Of a stretch of DNA of 6,683 bases, positions 1 through 5,126 are shown piece by piece. The notes under the pieces were generated by a model. It searched no databases. It saw nothing but the letters and a program-made list of their open reading frames with translations, and was not told the DNA's origin. The stretch covers positions 1 to 6,683 of the forward strand of contig DZAQ01000077.1 of assembly GCA_022729615.1 (NCBI GenBank), given 5' to 3'. Both the position numbers and the translations under genes were made by a program. Position 1 is the stretch's first letter, and each line of letters opens with the position of its first letter. The DNA is from Sulfurovum sp. (lineage in GTDB: Bacteria > Campylobacterota > Campylobacteria > Campylobacterales > Sulfurovaceae).

Positions 1-2
1 AT

Positions 3-38
3 ATTGAAATTTGCTCCGCTAAGGATTATCATGAATAA
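3..38 (+). CDS. possible C-terminal tail of an upstream gene (partial)
   Basis: The third frame is open from the left edge and ends at a TAA at 36-38, reading IEICSAKDYHE before the stop. If real, the upstream gene would overlap the next start codon (ATG at 31) by 8 bases, matching the overlapping style of the rest of this operon. The alternative is an upstream gene ending at the TGA at 5-7 in the second frame. Twelve codons cannot identify a family. In denitrifiers a nirS- or nirF-type gene would be plausible here, but nothing in the visible residues shows that. Confidence 0.25.
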   Translation: MEICSAKDYHE

Positions 39-417
39 CTGGAAGAGATTTTTGCCATGGGCGTTGGCGATACTCTTTTTTGGGTTTGGAATCACTGCTT
101 TTCTTGAAAGCAAACCCTCATCCAAAAATGAGCACATCTATACATTTGTCACAACCTATAGCCCTTACTATCTGGACAAACGCTTTGGGGGCATACAGAT
201 CAAAAGCAAAGAAGATCCCGATTTCAAAGAGACACCATCCAATACGATGCTCTTCAAACAGCTTGAATCGCTAGAAAAAGCATGGGGGCAAAAACATCTC
301 AAAATCACAGGAGATGCTCTTGTGGTATTGGACAACAATGGTTCAACGATCGGCTCCATTCCCCTCACTACCGAAGAAGAGCGCTCCTTTATAGATAGCT
401 ACTATGGAATTCGGTGA
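31..417 (+). CDS. membrane-anchored protein of unknown function, first in the nirDL operon
   Basis: This is a 128-residue protein that I do not recognise. The ATG at 31 is chosen because an AAGGA Shine-Dalgarno lies at 21-25, five bases upstream. An in-frame TTG at 4 has no such support. Residues 1-6 (MNNWKR) are basic and residues 7-24 form one hydrophobic helix, so the protein is probably anchored with its C-terminal domain in the periplasm. The remaining roughly 100 residues are polar, contain no cysteine and include a Tyr-rich stretch (TTYSPYYLDKRFGG, 41-54). They end in a compact segment with KITGDALVVLD (91-101) and SYYGIR (123-128). The lack of Cys and of any CXXCH motif argues against a cytochrome or thiol-redox role. 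The TGA stop overlaps the next start codon as TGATG. Position before nirDL suggests a role linked to nitrite respiration, such as NirS or heme d1 handling in the periplasm, but that is inference. Confidence 0.75.
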   Translation: MNNWKRFLPWALAILFFGFGITAFLESKPSSKNEHIYTFVTTYSPYYLDKRFGGIQIKSKEDPDFKETPSNTMLFKQLESLEKAWGQKHLKITGDALVVLDNNGSTIGSIPLTTEEERSFIDSYYGIR

Positions 418-605
418 TGATGGATACTGTTTTGACCTTAGTTTTCAGTATTGTGATGCTTTTTTTTATGATATTTCCTGCCATCAAGATTGTCGGGTGG
501 ATCGATACCAAACTTCCGATACCTCTTCACTGGTATAATGCTGCCGTTATTTTAGTGACCATACTGCTCTCTCTTTTGATAGGGCTTTTTCTTAGATTTT
601 ATTAA
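417..605 (+). CDS. small two-helix inner-membrane protein of unknown function
   Basis: This is a 62-residue, very hydrophobic protein. Two hydrophobic segments (about residues 4-27 and 41-60) flank a short loop with D, K and a PIPLHWY motif (around 34-40), so two transmembrane helices in a hairpin are likely. The start is ambiguous. ATG at 417 overlaps the upstream TGA as TGATG, ATG at 420 follows directly, and GTG at 414 is also in frame. Only a weak GGA lies upstream, so translation probably depends on coupling to the previous gene. Its TAA stop shares a base with a downstream ATG at 605 (TAATG). I do not recognise a family. Its placement between an anchored periplasmic protein and nirDL suggests a partner of the former, for example a membrane subunit. 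A chance reading frame is unlikely given the coupling and the clear membrane pattern. Confidence 0.7.
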   Translation: MMDTVLTLVFSIVMLFFMIFPAIKIVGWIDTKLPIPLHWYNAAVILVTILLSLLIGLFLRFY

Positions 606-606
606 T

Positions 607-611
607 GGAGA
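607..611 (+). promoter_or_regulatory. ribosome binding site deciding the nirDL start
   Basis: GGAGA lies 8 bases before the ATG at 620 but downstream of the alternative ATG at 605, so it can only serve the later start. The earlier ATG, in a TAATG overlap, could still be used by re-initiating ribosomes. Confidence 0.6.
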
Positions 612-619
612 TTTCAGAC

Positions 620-1612
620 ATGAAAGATGAACTGCTTTTTCAGATGCAAAATTCGTTTCCTTTGACACAAAGACCTTTTGAGGTGCTTGCCAAGACTCTT
701 GGAAGCACCGAAACAGAGGTGATCACGATGGTCAAACAACTCAAAGAAGATCGTATCATCCGCCAAACATCCGCTATCTTCGATACCAAACGGCTCGGAT
801 ACCGCTCCTCATTGGTCGCCTTCAAGATACAAGAGGGGGATATCGATCATGCTGCTGCTATCATCAACGAGCACCCCGGAGTGAGCCATAACTATCTGCG
901 CAACCATGCCTACAATCTCTGGTTCACCATCGCCGTTGCGCCTGATTCAAAACTTGGACTTGAGCAGACAATCGGGATACTCCGACAAAGAGCAAACGCT
1001 CAGGATGCCATCATACTGCCGACACTGAAGATGTTCAAAATCTCTGTCAAGATGGATACGACCGGCAAAAGAGCCAAAAAAGAGGAGGTGGCGAAAGTCT
1101 CCCATAAAGCCATCGAACTCTCCCCTTTACATATCGATGTGATCAAAGAGCTGCAAAAAGATATCGAGATCACCGAGGAGCCTTTCAAAGGTGCGATCCA
1201 AAGACTGGGAATCGCCTATGAGAGATTTTTCGAGATTGCAGGAGAGCTCCAAGAGAGCGGCGTGATGCGTCGTTTTGCCTCGATCCTCAACCATCGCAAC
1301 GCCGGATTTACCGCCAATGCTATGAGTGTTTGGAGCGTACCCGAAGAGAGTGCCGAAGAGATCGGGAGGCAGATCGCCAGTTTTTCAGCGGTAAGCCACT
1401 GCTATTTGCGTCCCAGCTTCCCGAATTGGCCCTACAACCTCTTCGCGATGGTGCATGCCAAAAGCGCTGAAGAGTGCAATGCCATTATCGATGAGATCGC
1501 CAAAGAGAATCATTTGAGCGGTTATGAGAAGCTCTACTCAACCAAAGAGTTCAAAAAAGTACGGCTTGAGTACTTTAGCCCGCTCTTTCAAGAGTGGGAA
1601 GATGGAGTATAG
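620..1612 (+). CDS. nirDL: fused siroheme decarboxylase NirDL (AhbA/AhbB-like), heme d1 biosynthesis
   Basis: This cytosolic enzyme is predicted to remove the C12 and C18 acetate carboxyls of siroheme, giving 12,18-didecarboxysiroheme. The 330-residue chain holds two AsnC/Lrp-like units, each a winged helix followed by an alpha/beta domain. Unit one covers about residues 3-145 and carries GVSHNYLRNHAYNLWFT at 87-103. Unit two covers about 165-330 and carries VSHCYLRPSFPNWPYNLF at 258-275. The SH(N/C)YLR and YNL(W/F) elements are hallmarks of the NirD/L/G/H and AhbA/B family, in which these histidines and arginines bind or act on the heme. The two-unit length suggests a NirD-NirL fusion that replaces separate subunits. 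The start at 620 has GGAGA at 607-611, eight bases upstream. An in-frame ATG at 605 adds five residues and overlaps the previous stop, but has no ribosome site. It could be mistaken for an Lrp regulator; the heme motifs argue against that. Confidence 0.9.
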   Translation: MKDELLFQMQNSFPLTQRPFEVLAKTLGSTETEVITMVKQLKEDRIIRQTSAIFDTKRLGYRSSLVAFKIQEGDIDHAAAIINEHPGVSHNYLRNHAYNLWFTIAVAPDSKLGLEQTIGILRQRANAQDAIILPTLKMFKISVKMDTTGKRAKKEEVAKVSHKAIELSPLHIDVIKELQKDIEITEEPFKGAIQRLGIAYERFFEIAGELQESGVMRRFASILNHRNAGFTANAMSVWSVPEESAEEIGRQIASFSAVSHCYLRPSFPNWPYNLFAMVHAKSAEECNAIIDEIAKENHLSGYEKLYSTKEFKKVRLEYFSPLFQEWEDGV

Positions 1613-1622
1613 GCGGAGGTCT

Positions 1623-2327
1623 CTAAGGAATTTTTTGCTCCAGAAGCTTTTTAAATTCATCAATGCAGTGGGTGCACTCTTTGATGGAATTGCCCTCAAC
1701 GATCTGACAGAGCGCCTCTTCGTTAAGCACCTCGATTTTATGCTCATCAAATTGGATGATATTCTCTTTTTTCAGCTTCGTCAGAATGCGAGAAAAGGTC
1801 TCAGGGGTGAGATTGAGGATAGAGGCGATCTCATTATTTTTGAGCTTGAGGAATGAAGAGGGTTTTCTGAGGATCAAATCGGCTACTTTCGCCTCCGAAG
1901 AGAGTATCGTCTCTTTGTGCACCAAGGCTGAAAGTACTGAAACTTTTCTAGAGATTGATTTGATAAGCTCTAGGGCAAATTTTGGATCTTTTAAGCATGA
2001 ATAGAGTTTGTCAAAATGCAAAAGACCTATTGTGCCATCCTTGATAAATTCGCAAGTAGCCGGAAACGCCTCCTTTTCAAAATAGGCAAACTCCCCAAGC
2101 AGAGCGGGCGCGGAGAAGCGGTTGATCTGCACTTGCGTACCCTTGTGGGTAGTTTTGTACACCTTCACTGTACCGCTTAGCAAAATATGCAAATAGTCGG
2201 TCTTTTCGCCCTCATAAAAAACTATACTCTCTTTTTTGTAGTGTCTGATCAAGACACTCTCTTTGACCTCTTTGAGAAATTCTTCATTTAGTCCCGAAAA
2301 GAGCGGGATTTCTTGTAATTCATGCAT
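1623..2327 (-). CDS. Crp/Fnr-family transcription regulator (DNR/NnrR-like) with a Cys-containing C-terminal tail
   Basis: This 234-residue protein has an N-terminal cyclic-nucleotide-binding-like beta barrel (about 5-115, including ILLSGTVKVYK and LLGEFAYFEKEAFPATCEF). A dimerisation helix follows (about 116-145), then a C-terminal winged helix-turn-helix (about 147-203). The recognition helix reads TPETFSRILTKL (174-185). E176, S179 and R180 match the E-xx-SR pattern that in FNR and DNR contacts TTGAT half-sites. The N-terminal cysteine cluster of oxygen-sensing FNR is absent (Cys only at 92, 111, 207, 218 and 221), so it is more likely an NO or redox sensor of DNR/NnrR type. Residues 204-234 extend past the usual end and contain ECTHC (217-221), a CXXC pair. 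The gene lies 87 bases after the methyltransferase and converges on nirDL. It probably controls the two TTGAT boxes at 4661-4725; the sensed signal is unknown. Confidence 0.88.
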   Translation of the reverse strand: MHELQEIPLFSGLNEEFLKEVKESVLIRHYKKESIVFYEGEKTDYLHILLSGTVKVYKTTHKGTQVQINRFSAPALLGEFAYFEKEAFPATCEFIKDGTIGLLHFDKLYSCLKDPKFALELIKSISRKVSVLSALVHKETILSSEAKVADLILRKPSSFLKLKNNEIASILNLTPETFSRILTKLKKENIIQFDEHKIEVLNEEALCQIVEGNSIKECTHCIDEFKKLLEQKIP

Positions 2328-2341
2328 CGAAATGCCACCCC

Positions 2342-2372
2342 CTTGCTGTAGTTTTTGCCAAACTATAGCAAG
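2342..2372. repeat. imperfect 13-base inverted repeat upstream of the Crp/Fnr gene
   Basis: Two arms, 2342-2354 (CTTGCTGTAGTTT) and 2360-2372 (AAACTATAGCAAG), are complementary at 12 of 13 positions around a 5-base loop (TTGCC). The element ends 14 bases before the regulator's ATG at 2327 and touches its G-rich ribosome site. No T-run follows on either strand, so it does not look like a classical rho-independent terminator. Read on the minus strand, one arm includes TATAGT (2367-2362), a possible -10 hexamer. An operator for autoregulation or an mRNA hairpin near the ribosome site are the main options. Confidence 0.6.
2362..2367 (-). promoter_or_regulatory. possible -10 element of a promoter for the Crp/Fnr gene
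   Basis: On the minus strand TATAGT (5 of 6 to TATAAT) lies in the 87-base gap before the regulator, giving a predicted start near 2355. No convincing -35 or TTGAT-type box is seen at the right distance. It would allow expression apart from the upstream operon. The call rests only on this hexamer. Confidence 0.25.
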
Positions 2373-2414
2373 TGTAGCGAGAAAAATACCTTAATTGAAT
2401 TATTTTTGAGGATT

Positions 2415-3146
2415 TTATGACTCAAACCAGCTCAACTCCTCTCTGAGCTTGACCACTTCACCCACAATGATCAATGCAGGGGTAGGCAGATCTTTGGCTT
2501 TTGCGTAGATATCCTCCAGTGTGCCCACCACCGTCTTCTCTTCGGGTGTCGTTCCGCGGCTGATGACAGCTATAGGATGATTTTTGGGCTTGCCGATCTC
2601 GATAAGTTTCGCGGTGATTTTTTTGAGCCTGTGCAGTCCCATCAAGAAAACGATCGTATCGTCCGTCTTGAAGTTCTCCCACGGTATCTGCGACTCTCCC
2701 TTGTCGGATTCGTGCCCGGTTACGACGCGAAATGAAGCCGTCACTCCTCTGTGAGTCACCGGTATTCCCGCATATGCAGGGACGGAAATAGCCGAAGTAA
2801 TCCCTGGGATTATCTCAAAAGCAATCCCCCTTTGATGAAGATAAATTCCCTCCTCTCCGCCACGCCCGAAGACAAACGGATCACCCCCTTTGAGACGCAC
2901 AACTCTTTCATGCTTGAGCGCGGCCTGATAGATAACTTCATTGATCTCCTCTTGCGGCAGTGTATGGTGCGAATCCTCTTTGCCCACATAGACGAACTCG
3001 CATCCGGATTTCGCCTCTTTGAGGATATCGGGATTGGCGAGTCTGTCGTAGATGATGATATCCGCCTCTCGCACCAAGCGCAATGCCTTGACCGTAATCA
3101 ACTCCAAATCTCCGGGACCAGCACCTGTCAAATAGACTTTTCCCAT
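2415..3146 (-). CDS. cobA: uroporphyrinogen-III C-methyltransferase (SUMT; CobA/NirE type)
   Basis: This enzyme transfers two methyl groups from S-adenosylmethionine to C2 and C7 of uroporphyrinogen III, giving precorrin-2, the branch point to siroheme and so to heme d1. The 243-residue length suits a stand-alone SUMT without the CysG oxidase/chelatase domain. The diagnostic motifs are present: GAGPGD (8-13) near the N terminus, VRLKGGDPFVFGRGGEE (83-99), IPGITSA (113-119), AYAGIPVTHRG (124-134) and PALIIVGEVV (223-232). The ATG at 3146 follows the nirJ stop by two bases and has AGAGGGG (3160-3154) seven bases upstream, inside the nirJ end. Its placement directly after nirJ points to dedication to heme d1, so nirE would be an equally good symbol. 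It could also feed general siroheme or cobalamin synthesis. Oxidation and iron insertion must come from genes outside the window. Confidence 0.93.
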   Translation of the reverse strand: MGKVYLTGAGPGDLELITVKALRLVREADIIIYDRLANPDILKEAKSGCEFVYVGKEDSHHTLPQEEINEVIYQAALKHERVVRLKGGDPFVFGRGGEEGIYLHQRGIAFEIIPGITSAISVPAYAGIPVTHRGVTASFRVVTGHESDKGESQIPWENFKTDDTIVFLMGLHRLKKITAKLIEIGKPKNHPIAVISRGTTPEEKTVVGTLEDIYAKAKDLPTPALIIVGEVVKLREELSWFES

Positions 3147-3148
3147 TT

Positions 3149-4276
3149 TTATACCCCTCTCATCTGTTCTTCACTCAAATAACACGACGGATCTTCCGCC
3201 CATAGGTCGCCATAAATAGCATATGCCCTGCTTCTCGATCCGCCGTTACAAATCGCAAGATACCTGCACTCATGACACTTTCCGCCTATTTGACGCGGAT
3301 GGATTCTGAGTTTCTCCAAAACTTCAGTCGGCGCAGTGCTCCAGATCTCAGTAAAATCCTGCCCCAGAATATTGCCCACTTTAAGCGGGAAAAAGGGATC
3401 AGGCTTGACAAACCCTTCACTGTCGATATTGAGCAGTTTTCTCCCTGCGCTATTGCCGCCCCACTCGACCAATCGCGACCACATCTCCCCGGCAAGCTCC
3501 GGATATTTTTGCGCGAACCTGTCATAAAAGAGAATCGCATCCATCTCCATATTGCCCGTCACTACCTCAATATCACGGTTGCTTTCAAAATATTCAAAAG
3601 CCTTATCTAATATAAAGTTGACCGCCTCCAGCCGTTCCTCTTTGTCCAAATCCATCGCCAGATTGTCCAATCCTCGTCCGCTATAGACGAGGTGCGAGAT
3701 ATAGATCTTTGGTATCTTGTGATTTTCAGCCAGCTCAAAAATGAACCGCAAATCAGGCAGCGTCTCCTTGGTAAGCGTAAAGCGGATGCCGACTTTGGTT
3801 CTGCCGTAGCTATTGAGCAGATCAACCGCCTCCATCGACTCCCGAAATGAACCCTTCAGTCCCCTGAAATGGTCATGAGTCTCTTCGCTTCCGTCGATAC
3901 TGATACCGATATAGTCAAATGTATCGAGTATCTTTTCGGCATTTCCTTTGCGCACATAGAGTCCATTGGTTGAGAGGTAGGTGACGATCCCAAGCCTCTT
4001 GCATTCAGCAGCAATGTCAAAGATATCTTTTCGCGTCAGAGGTTCGCCTCCGGAGAAGATGATGAACTTGACCCCGTTTTGCTTGAGTTTTGGAAGCGTA
4101 TCAAGGATATCTTTGGTTTGCAGCGTATCGACCGCTTCAAGATCTGCTTTGGAATAGCAGTGCATACAGGAGAGGTTACAGCGATTGGTAAAGTTCCAGA
4201 TCGCGATACTTCCATCTAGGCTGCGGGCGGGCTTCCCATCGGTGACGCTTTTGAGGAGATTAGAGAGTCGAAACAT
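3149..4276 (-). CDS. nirJ: radical SAM heme d1 biosynthesis protein NirJ
   Basis: NirJ acts on 12,18-didecarboxysiroheme and removes the two propionate chains on rings A and B, which end up as the oxo groups of heme d1. The 375-residue protein has the radical SAM signature CNLSCMHC (C33, C37, C40) for the [4Fe-4S]-SAM cluster. SGGEP follows at 75-79 and ISIDG at 125-129. A C-terminal SPASM-like region carries C334, C337, C343 and C365 (CX2CX5CX21C), ligands for a second Fe-S cluster as in the NirJ/AhbC group. Its ATG shares a base with the preceding cytochrome stop (TAATG), and GAGGG (4287-4283) supplies a ribosome site six bases upstream. AhbC or AhbD of the alternative heme pathway are related and could be confused with it. 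The neighbouring NirC-like cytochrome, NirDL and methyltransferase favour NirJ. Confidence 0.92.
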   Translation of the reverse strand: MFRLSNLLKSVTDGKPARSLDGSIAIWNFTNRCNLSCMHCYSKADLEAVDTLQTKDILDTLPKLKQNGVKFIIFSGGEPLTRKDIFDIAAECKRLGIVTYLSTNGLYVRKGNAEKILDTFDYIGISIDGSEETHDHFRGLKGSFRESMEAVDLLNSYGRTKVGIRFTLTKETLPDLRFIFELAENHKIPKIYISHLVYSGRGLDNLAMDLDKEERLEAVNFILDKAFEYFESNRDIEVVTGNMEMDAILFYDRFAQKYPELAGEMWSRLVEWGGNSAGRKLLNIDSEGFVKPDPFFPLKVGNILGQDFTEIWSTAPTEVLEKLRIHPRQIGGKCHECRYLAICNGGSRSRAYAIYGDLWAEDPSCYLSEEQMRGV

Positions 4277-4605
4277 TAGTTGCCCTCTTTGCTTTTGGGT
4301 TTAAAAGAGAGTATATATGAAGAGATCGCGCTGAGCTCATTCTCCGTGAGAGCAAATGGGGGCATCGCATTGCGGCTATATCCAAATGCCTTGGAAACTG
4401 ACGCAGGATCAGTGATCATCGCTCTGATCTGATCCTCATTGCGCTGGGATGCGATCTGAGCAAATGAGGGACCAAACGCCTCTGCGCTTTGATGGTGGCA
4501 CCCCCAGCAGTATGTCTCAAAAACTCTTTTTCCGTCGCCGCCCTCCGCTTGAAGCAGACTCAGACCGCCAAAACAAAGAGCAATAGCTATCGATCGCTTG
4601 ATCAT
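4276..4605 (-). CDS. nirC: small periplasmic cytochrome c (NirC / c55X-like)
   Basis: This 109-residue precursor begins with a signal peptide (MIKRS, a hydrophobic stretch, then LLQA with likely cleavage near residue 20), so it is exported to the periplasm. A single heme-binding CWGCH (33-37) supplies the covalent attachment cysteines and the axial His37. M81 in NAMPPFALT (79-87) is the probable second axial ligand, and helix ELSAISSYILSF (90-101) closes a class I fold. The mature size of about 89 residues and the pattern GP..., MPPF, LT.NEL.A...Y resemble cytochrome c55X/NirC. That protein carries electrons to cytochrome cd1 or to heme d1 maturation. It is first in the nirJ operon, with AAAGGA (4618-4613) seven bases before the ATG and an FNR/DNR-type promoter upstream. 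A general c-type donor remains possible, since the family is divergent and the symbol rests partly on context. Confidence 0.82.
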   Translation of the reverse strand: MIKRSIAIALCFGGLSLLQAEGGDGKRVFETYCWGCHHQSAEAFGPSFAQIASQRNEDQIRAMITDPASVSKAFGYSRNAMPPFALTENELSAISSYILSFKPKSKEGN

Positions 4606-4632
4606 TGAGTTATCCTTTGGTTATTCTTTCAA

Positions 4633-4638
4633 ATCATA
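4633..4638 (-). promoter_or_regulatory. -10 element of the cytochrome c-nirJ-cobA promoter
   Basis: On the minus strand this reads TATGAT, 5 of 6 to the consensus, and predicts transcription starting near 4626, about 20 bases before the ATG at 4605. The TTGAT-type box at 4661-4674 is centred at 4667.5, exactly 41.5 bases upstream of that start, the standard place for activation by FNR/DNR proteins. Confidence 0.55.
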
Positions 4639-4660
4639 ACACTACTTTTATCATTAAAAG

Positions 4661-4674
4661 TTGATTTAGCGCAA
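4661..4674. promoter_or_regulatory. imperfect FNR/DNR-type box serving the minus-strand heme d1 operon
   Basis: TTGAT-TTAG-CGCAA matches the palindrome TTGAT-N4-ATCAA at 8 of 10 defined bases; the departures are the first two bases of the right half. Its centre is 41.5 bases from the start predicted by the TATGAT hexamer on the minus strand. It is also the left member of a direct repeat with the box at 4712-4725. A weaker matching geometry exists on the plus strand (TATATT at 4698-4703, centre at -42.5), so it might act in both directions. Confidence 0.6.
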
Positions 4675-4711
4675 GAGAAAATAGATAATTATATCGCTAT
4701 ATTTACAAGAA

Positions 4712-4725
4712 TTGATTTGTATCAA
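4712..4725. promoter_or_regulatory. perfect FNR/DNR-type box serving the plus-strand cassette
   Basis: TTGAT-TTGT-ATCAA is an exact match to the TTGAT-N4-ATCAA site of FNR, DNR and NnrR. Its centre at 4718.5 lies exactly 41.5 bases upstream of the start (near 4760) predicted from the -10 hexamer at 4748-4753, as expected for class II activation. The recognition helix of the Crp/Fnr protein encoded at 1623-2327 fits this half-site. An ordinary genome-encoded FNR-type protein could bind instead. Confidence 0.8.
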
Positions 4726-4747
4726 GAGATTTTTACACTTCGTTTGA

Positions 4748-4753
4748 TACAAT
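4748..4753 (+). promoter_or_regulatory. -10 element of the DUF2249/membrane protein/DUF59 promoter
   Basis: TACAAT matches TATAAT at 5 of 6 bases and predicts a start near 4760, about 22 bases before the ATG at 4782. No -35 hexamer is evident; the perfect TTGAT box takes its place, which is typical of activator-dependent promoters. A TTGAT half-site (4744-4748) abuts the hexamer. Confidence 0.6.
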
Positions 4754-4781
4754 AAAATTATAATAAAAATAAGGAGAACTT

Positions 4782-5120
4782 ATGAGTACAATAAAACAAG
4801 AGGTAAGCGTCACCGGCGCAACGGTTCCATTTTTTACCTATACGCAGGATGGGACGCAATACTATGAATTCGATACTTCACGATGCGGACCGCCCGATCC
4901 GATGGTCAATGCGATGGCGGGACTAGGGCTGATCACGGATCCTGCCAAAAAACTGGTGATGATCAACCACAAAAAACCGATGGGGCTTCTCGACAAAATA
5001 GGAGAAAATTATGATATTGACGCAGTAGATATGGAGGATGGGCGCGTAAAGCTTATCTTTTCATACAAAGAAGGCGAAAGCGAAAAGACCGATCTCGCAC
5101 AAACAAGCTGTCACGGCTAA
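4782..5120 (+). CDS. small DUF2249/TusA-like protein of unknown function
   Basis: This is a 112-residue soluble protein without signal peptide or membrane helix, so it is probably cytosolic. The core YYEFDTSRCGPPDPM (27-41), KKLVMINHKKPMGLLDKIG (56-74) and DGRVKLIFSY (86-95) resembles DUF2249, a small domain of the TusA-like fold often found beside nitrogen-oxide genes. I match this from memory of the family pattern. The RCGPPDP segment aligns with the RCPxP region of TusA, leaving C35 where TusA has its sulfur-carrying cysteine. A second cysteine lies in the extreme C-terminal SCHG (109-112). The ATG has AAGGAG (4771-4776) five bases upstream, a strong ribosome site. The gene leads a cassette driven by the perfect FNR/DNR-type box, so expression under low oxygen or nitrogen oxides is likely. 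A sulfur-carrier, metal-binding or NO-related role is possible; none is shown. Confidence 0.78.
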   Translation: MSTIKQEVSVTGATVPFFTYTQDGTQYYEFDTSRCGPPDPMVNAMAGLGLITDPAKKLVMINHKKPMGLLDKIGENYDIDAVDMEDGRVKLIFSYKEGESEKTDLAQTSCHG

Positions 5121-5126
5121 TTATTG

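Noticed and set aside
4..30. TTG start at 4 extending the first membrane protein by nine residues
   Set aside because: The ATG at 31 has a clear AAGGA five bases upstream and gives a normal basic N terminus before the helix; the TTG has no visible ribosome site in the window.
605..619. ATG at 605 as the main nirDL start
   Set aside because: It lacks a ribosome site, while GGAGA at 607-611 fits the ATG at 620. It is kept only as a possible re-initiation start.
620..1612. Reading the two-domain AsnC/Lrp protein as a transcription regulator
   Set aside because: Both halves carry the SH(N/C)YLR and YNL(W/F) elements of siroheme decarboxylases, and neighbours are heme d1 genes.
2040..2056. TTGAT-like site inside the regulator gene (TTGATAAATTCGCAA)
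   Set aside because: The half-site spacing is five, not four, and it lies within coding sequence with no linked promoter.
2342..2372. Inverted repeat as a rho-independent terminator of the nirJ-cobA operon
   Set aside because: No run of T follows the hairpin in either direction; the minus strand continues GGGGTGG.
2751..3182. Long plus-strand open frame opposite the methyltransferase and nirJ end
   Set aside because: It lies antisense to a strongly supported SUMT gene and its translation shows no recognisable family or ribosome site.
3272..3610. Plus-strand open frame opposite nirJ
   Set aside because: It is antisense to the conserved C-terminal part of NirJ and looks like a by-product of that coding sequence.
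3149..4276. Alternative heme pathway enzyme AhbC or AhbD instead of NirJ
   Set aside because: The families are close, but the NirC-like cytochrome, the linked SUMT and the FNR/DNR-type promoter point to denitrification. A phylogeny would settle it.
4698..4703. Second plus-strand promoter (TATATT) activated by the 4661 box
   Set aside because: The box centre falls at -42.5 rather than -41.5, and the promoter with the perfect box downstream is better. It is noted but not called.
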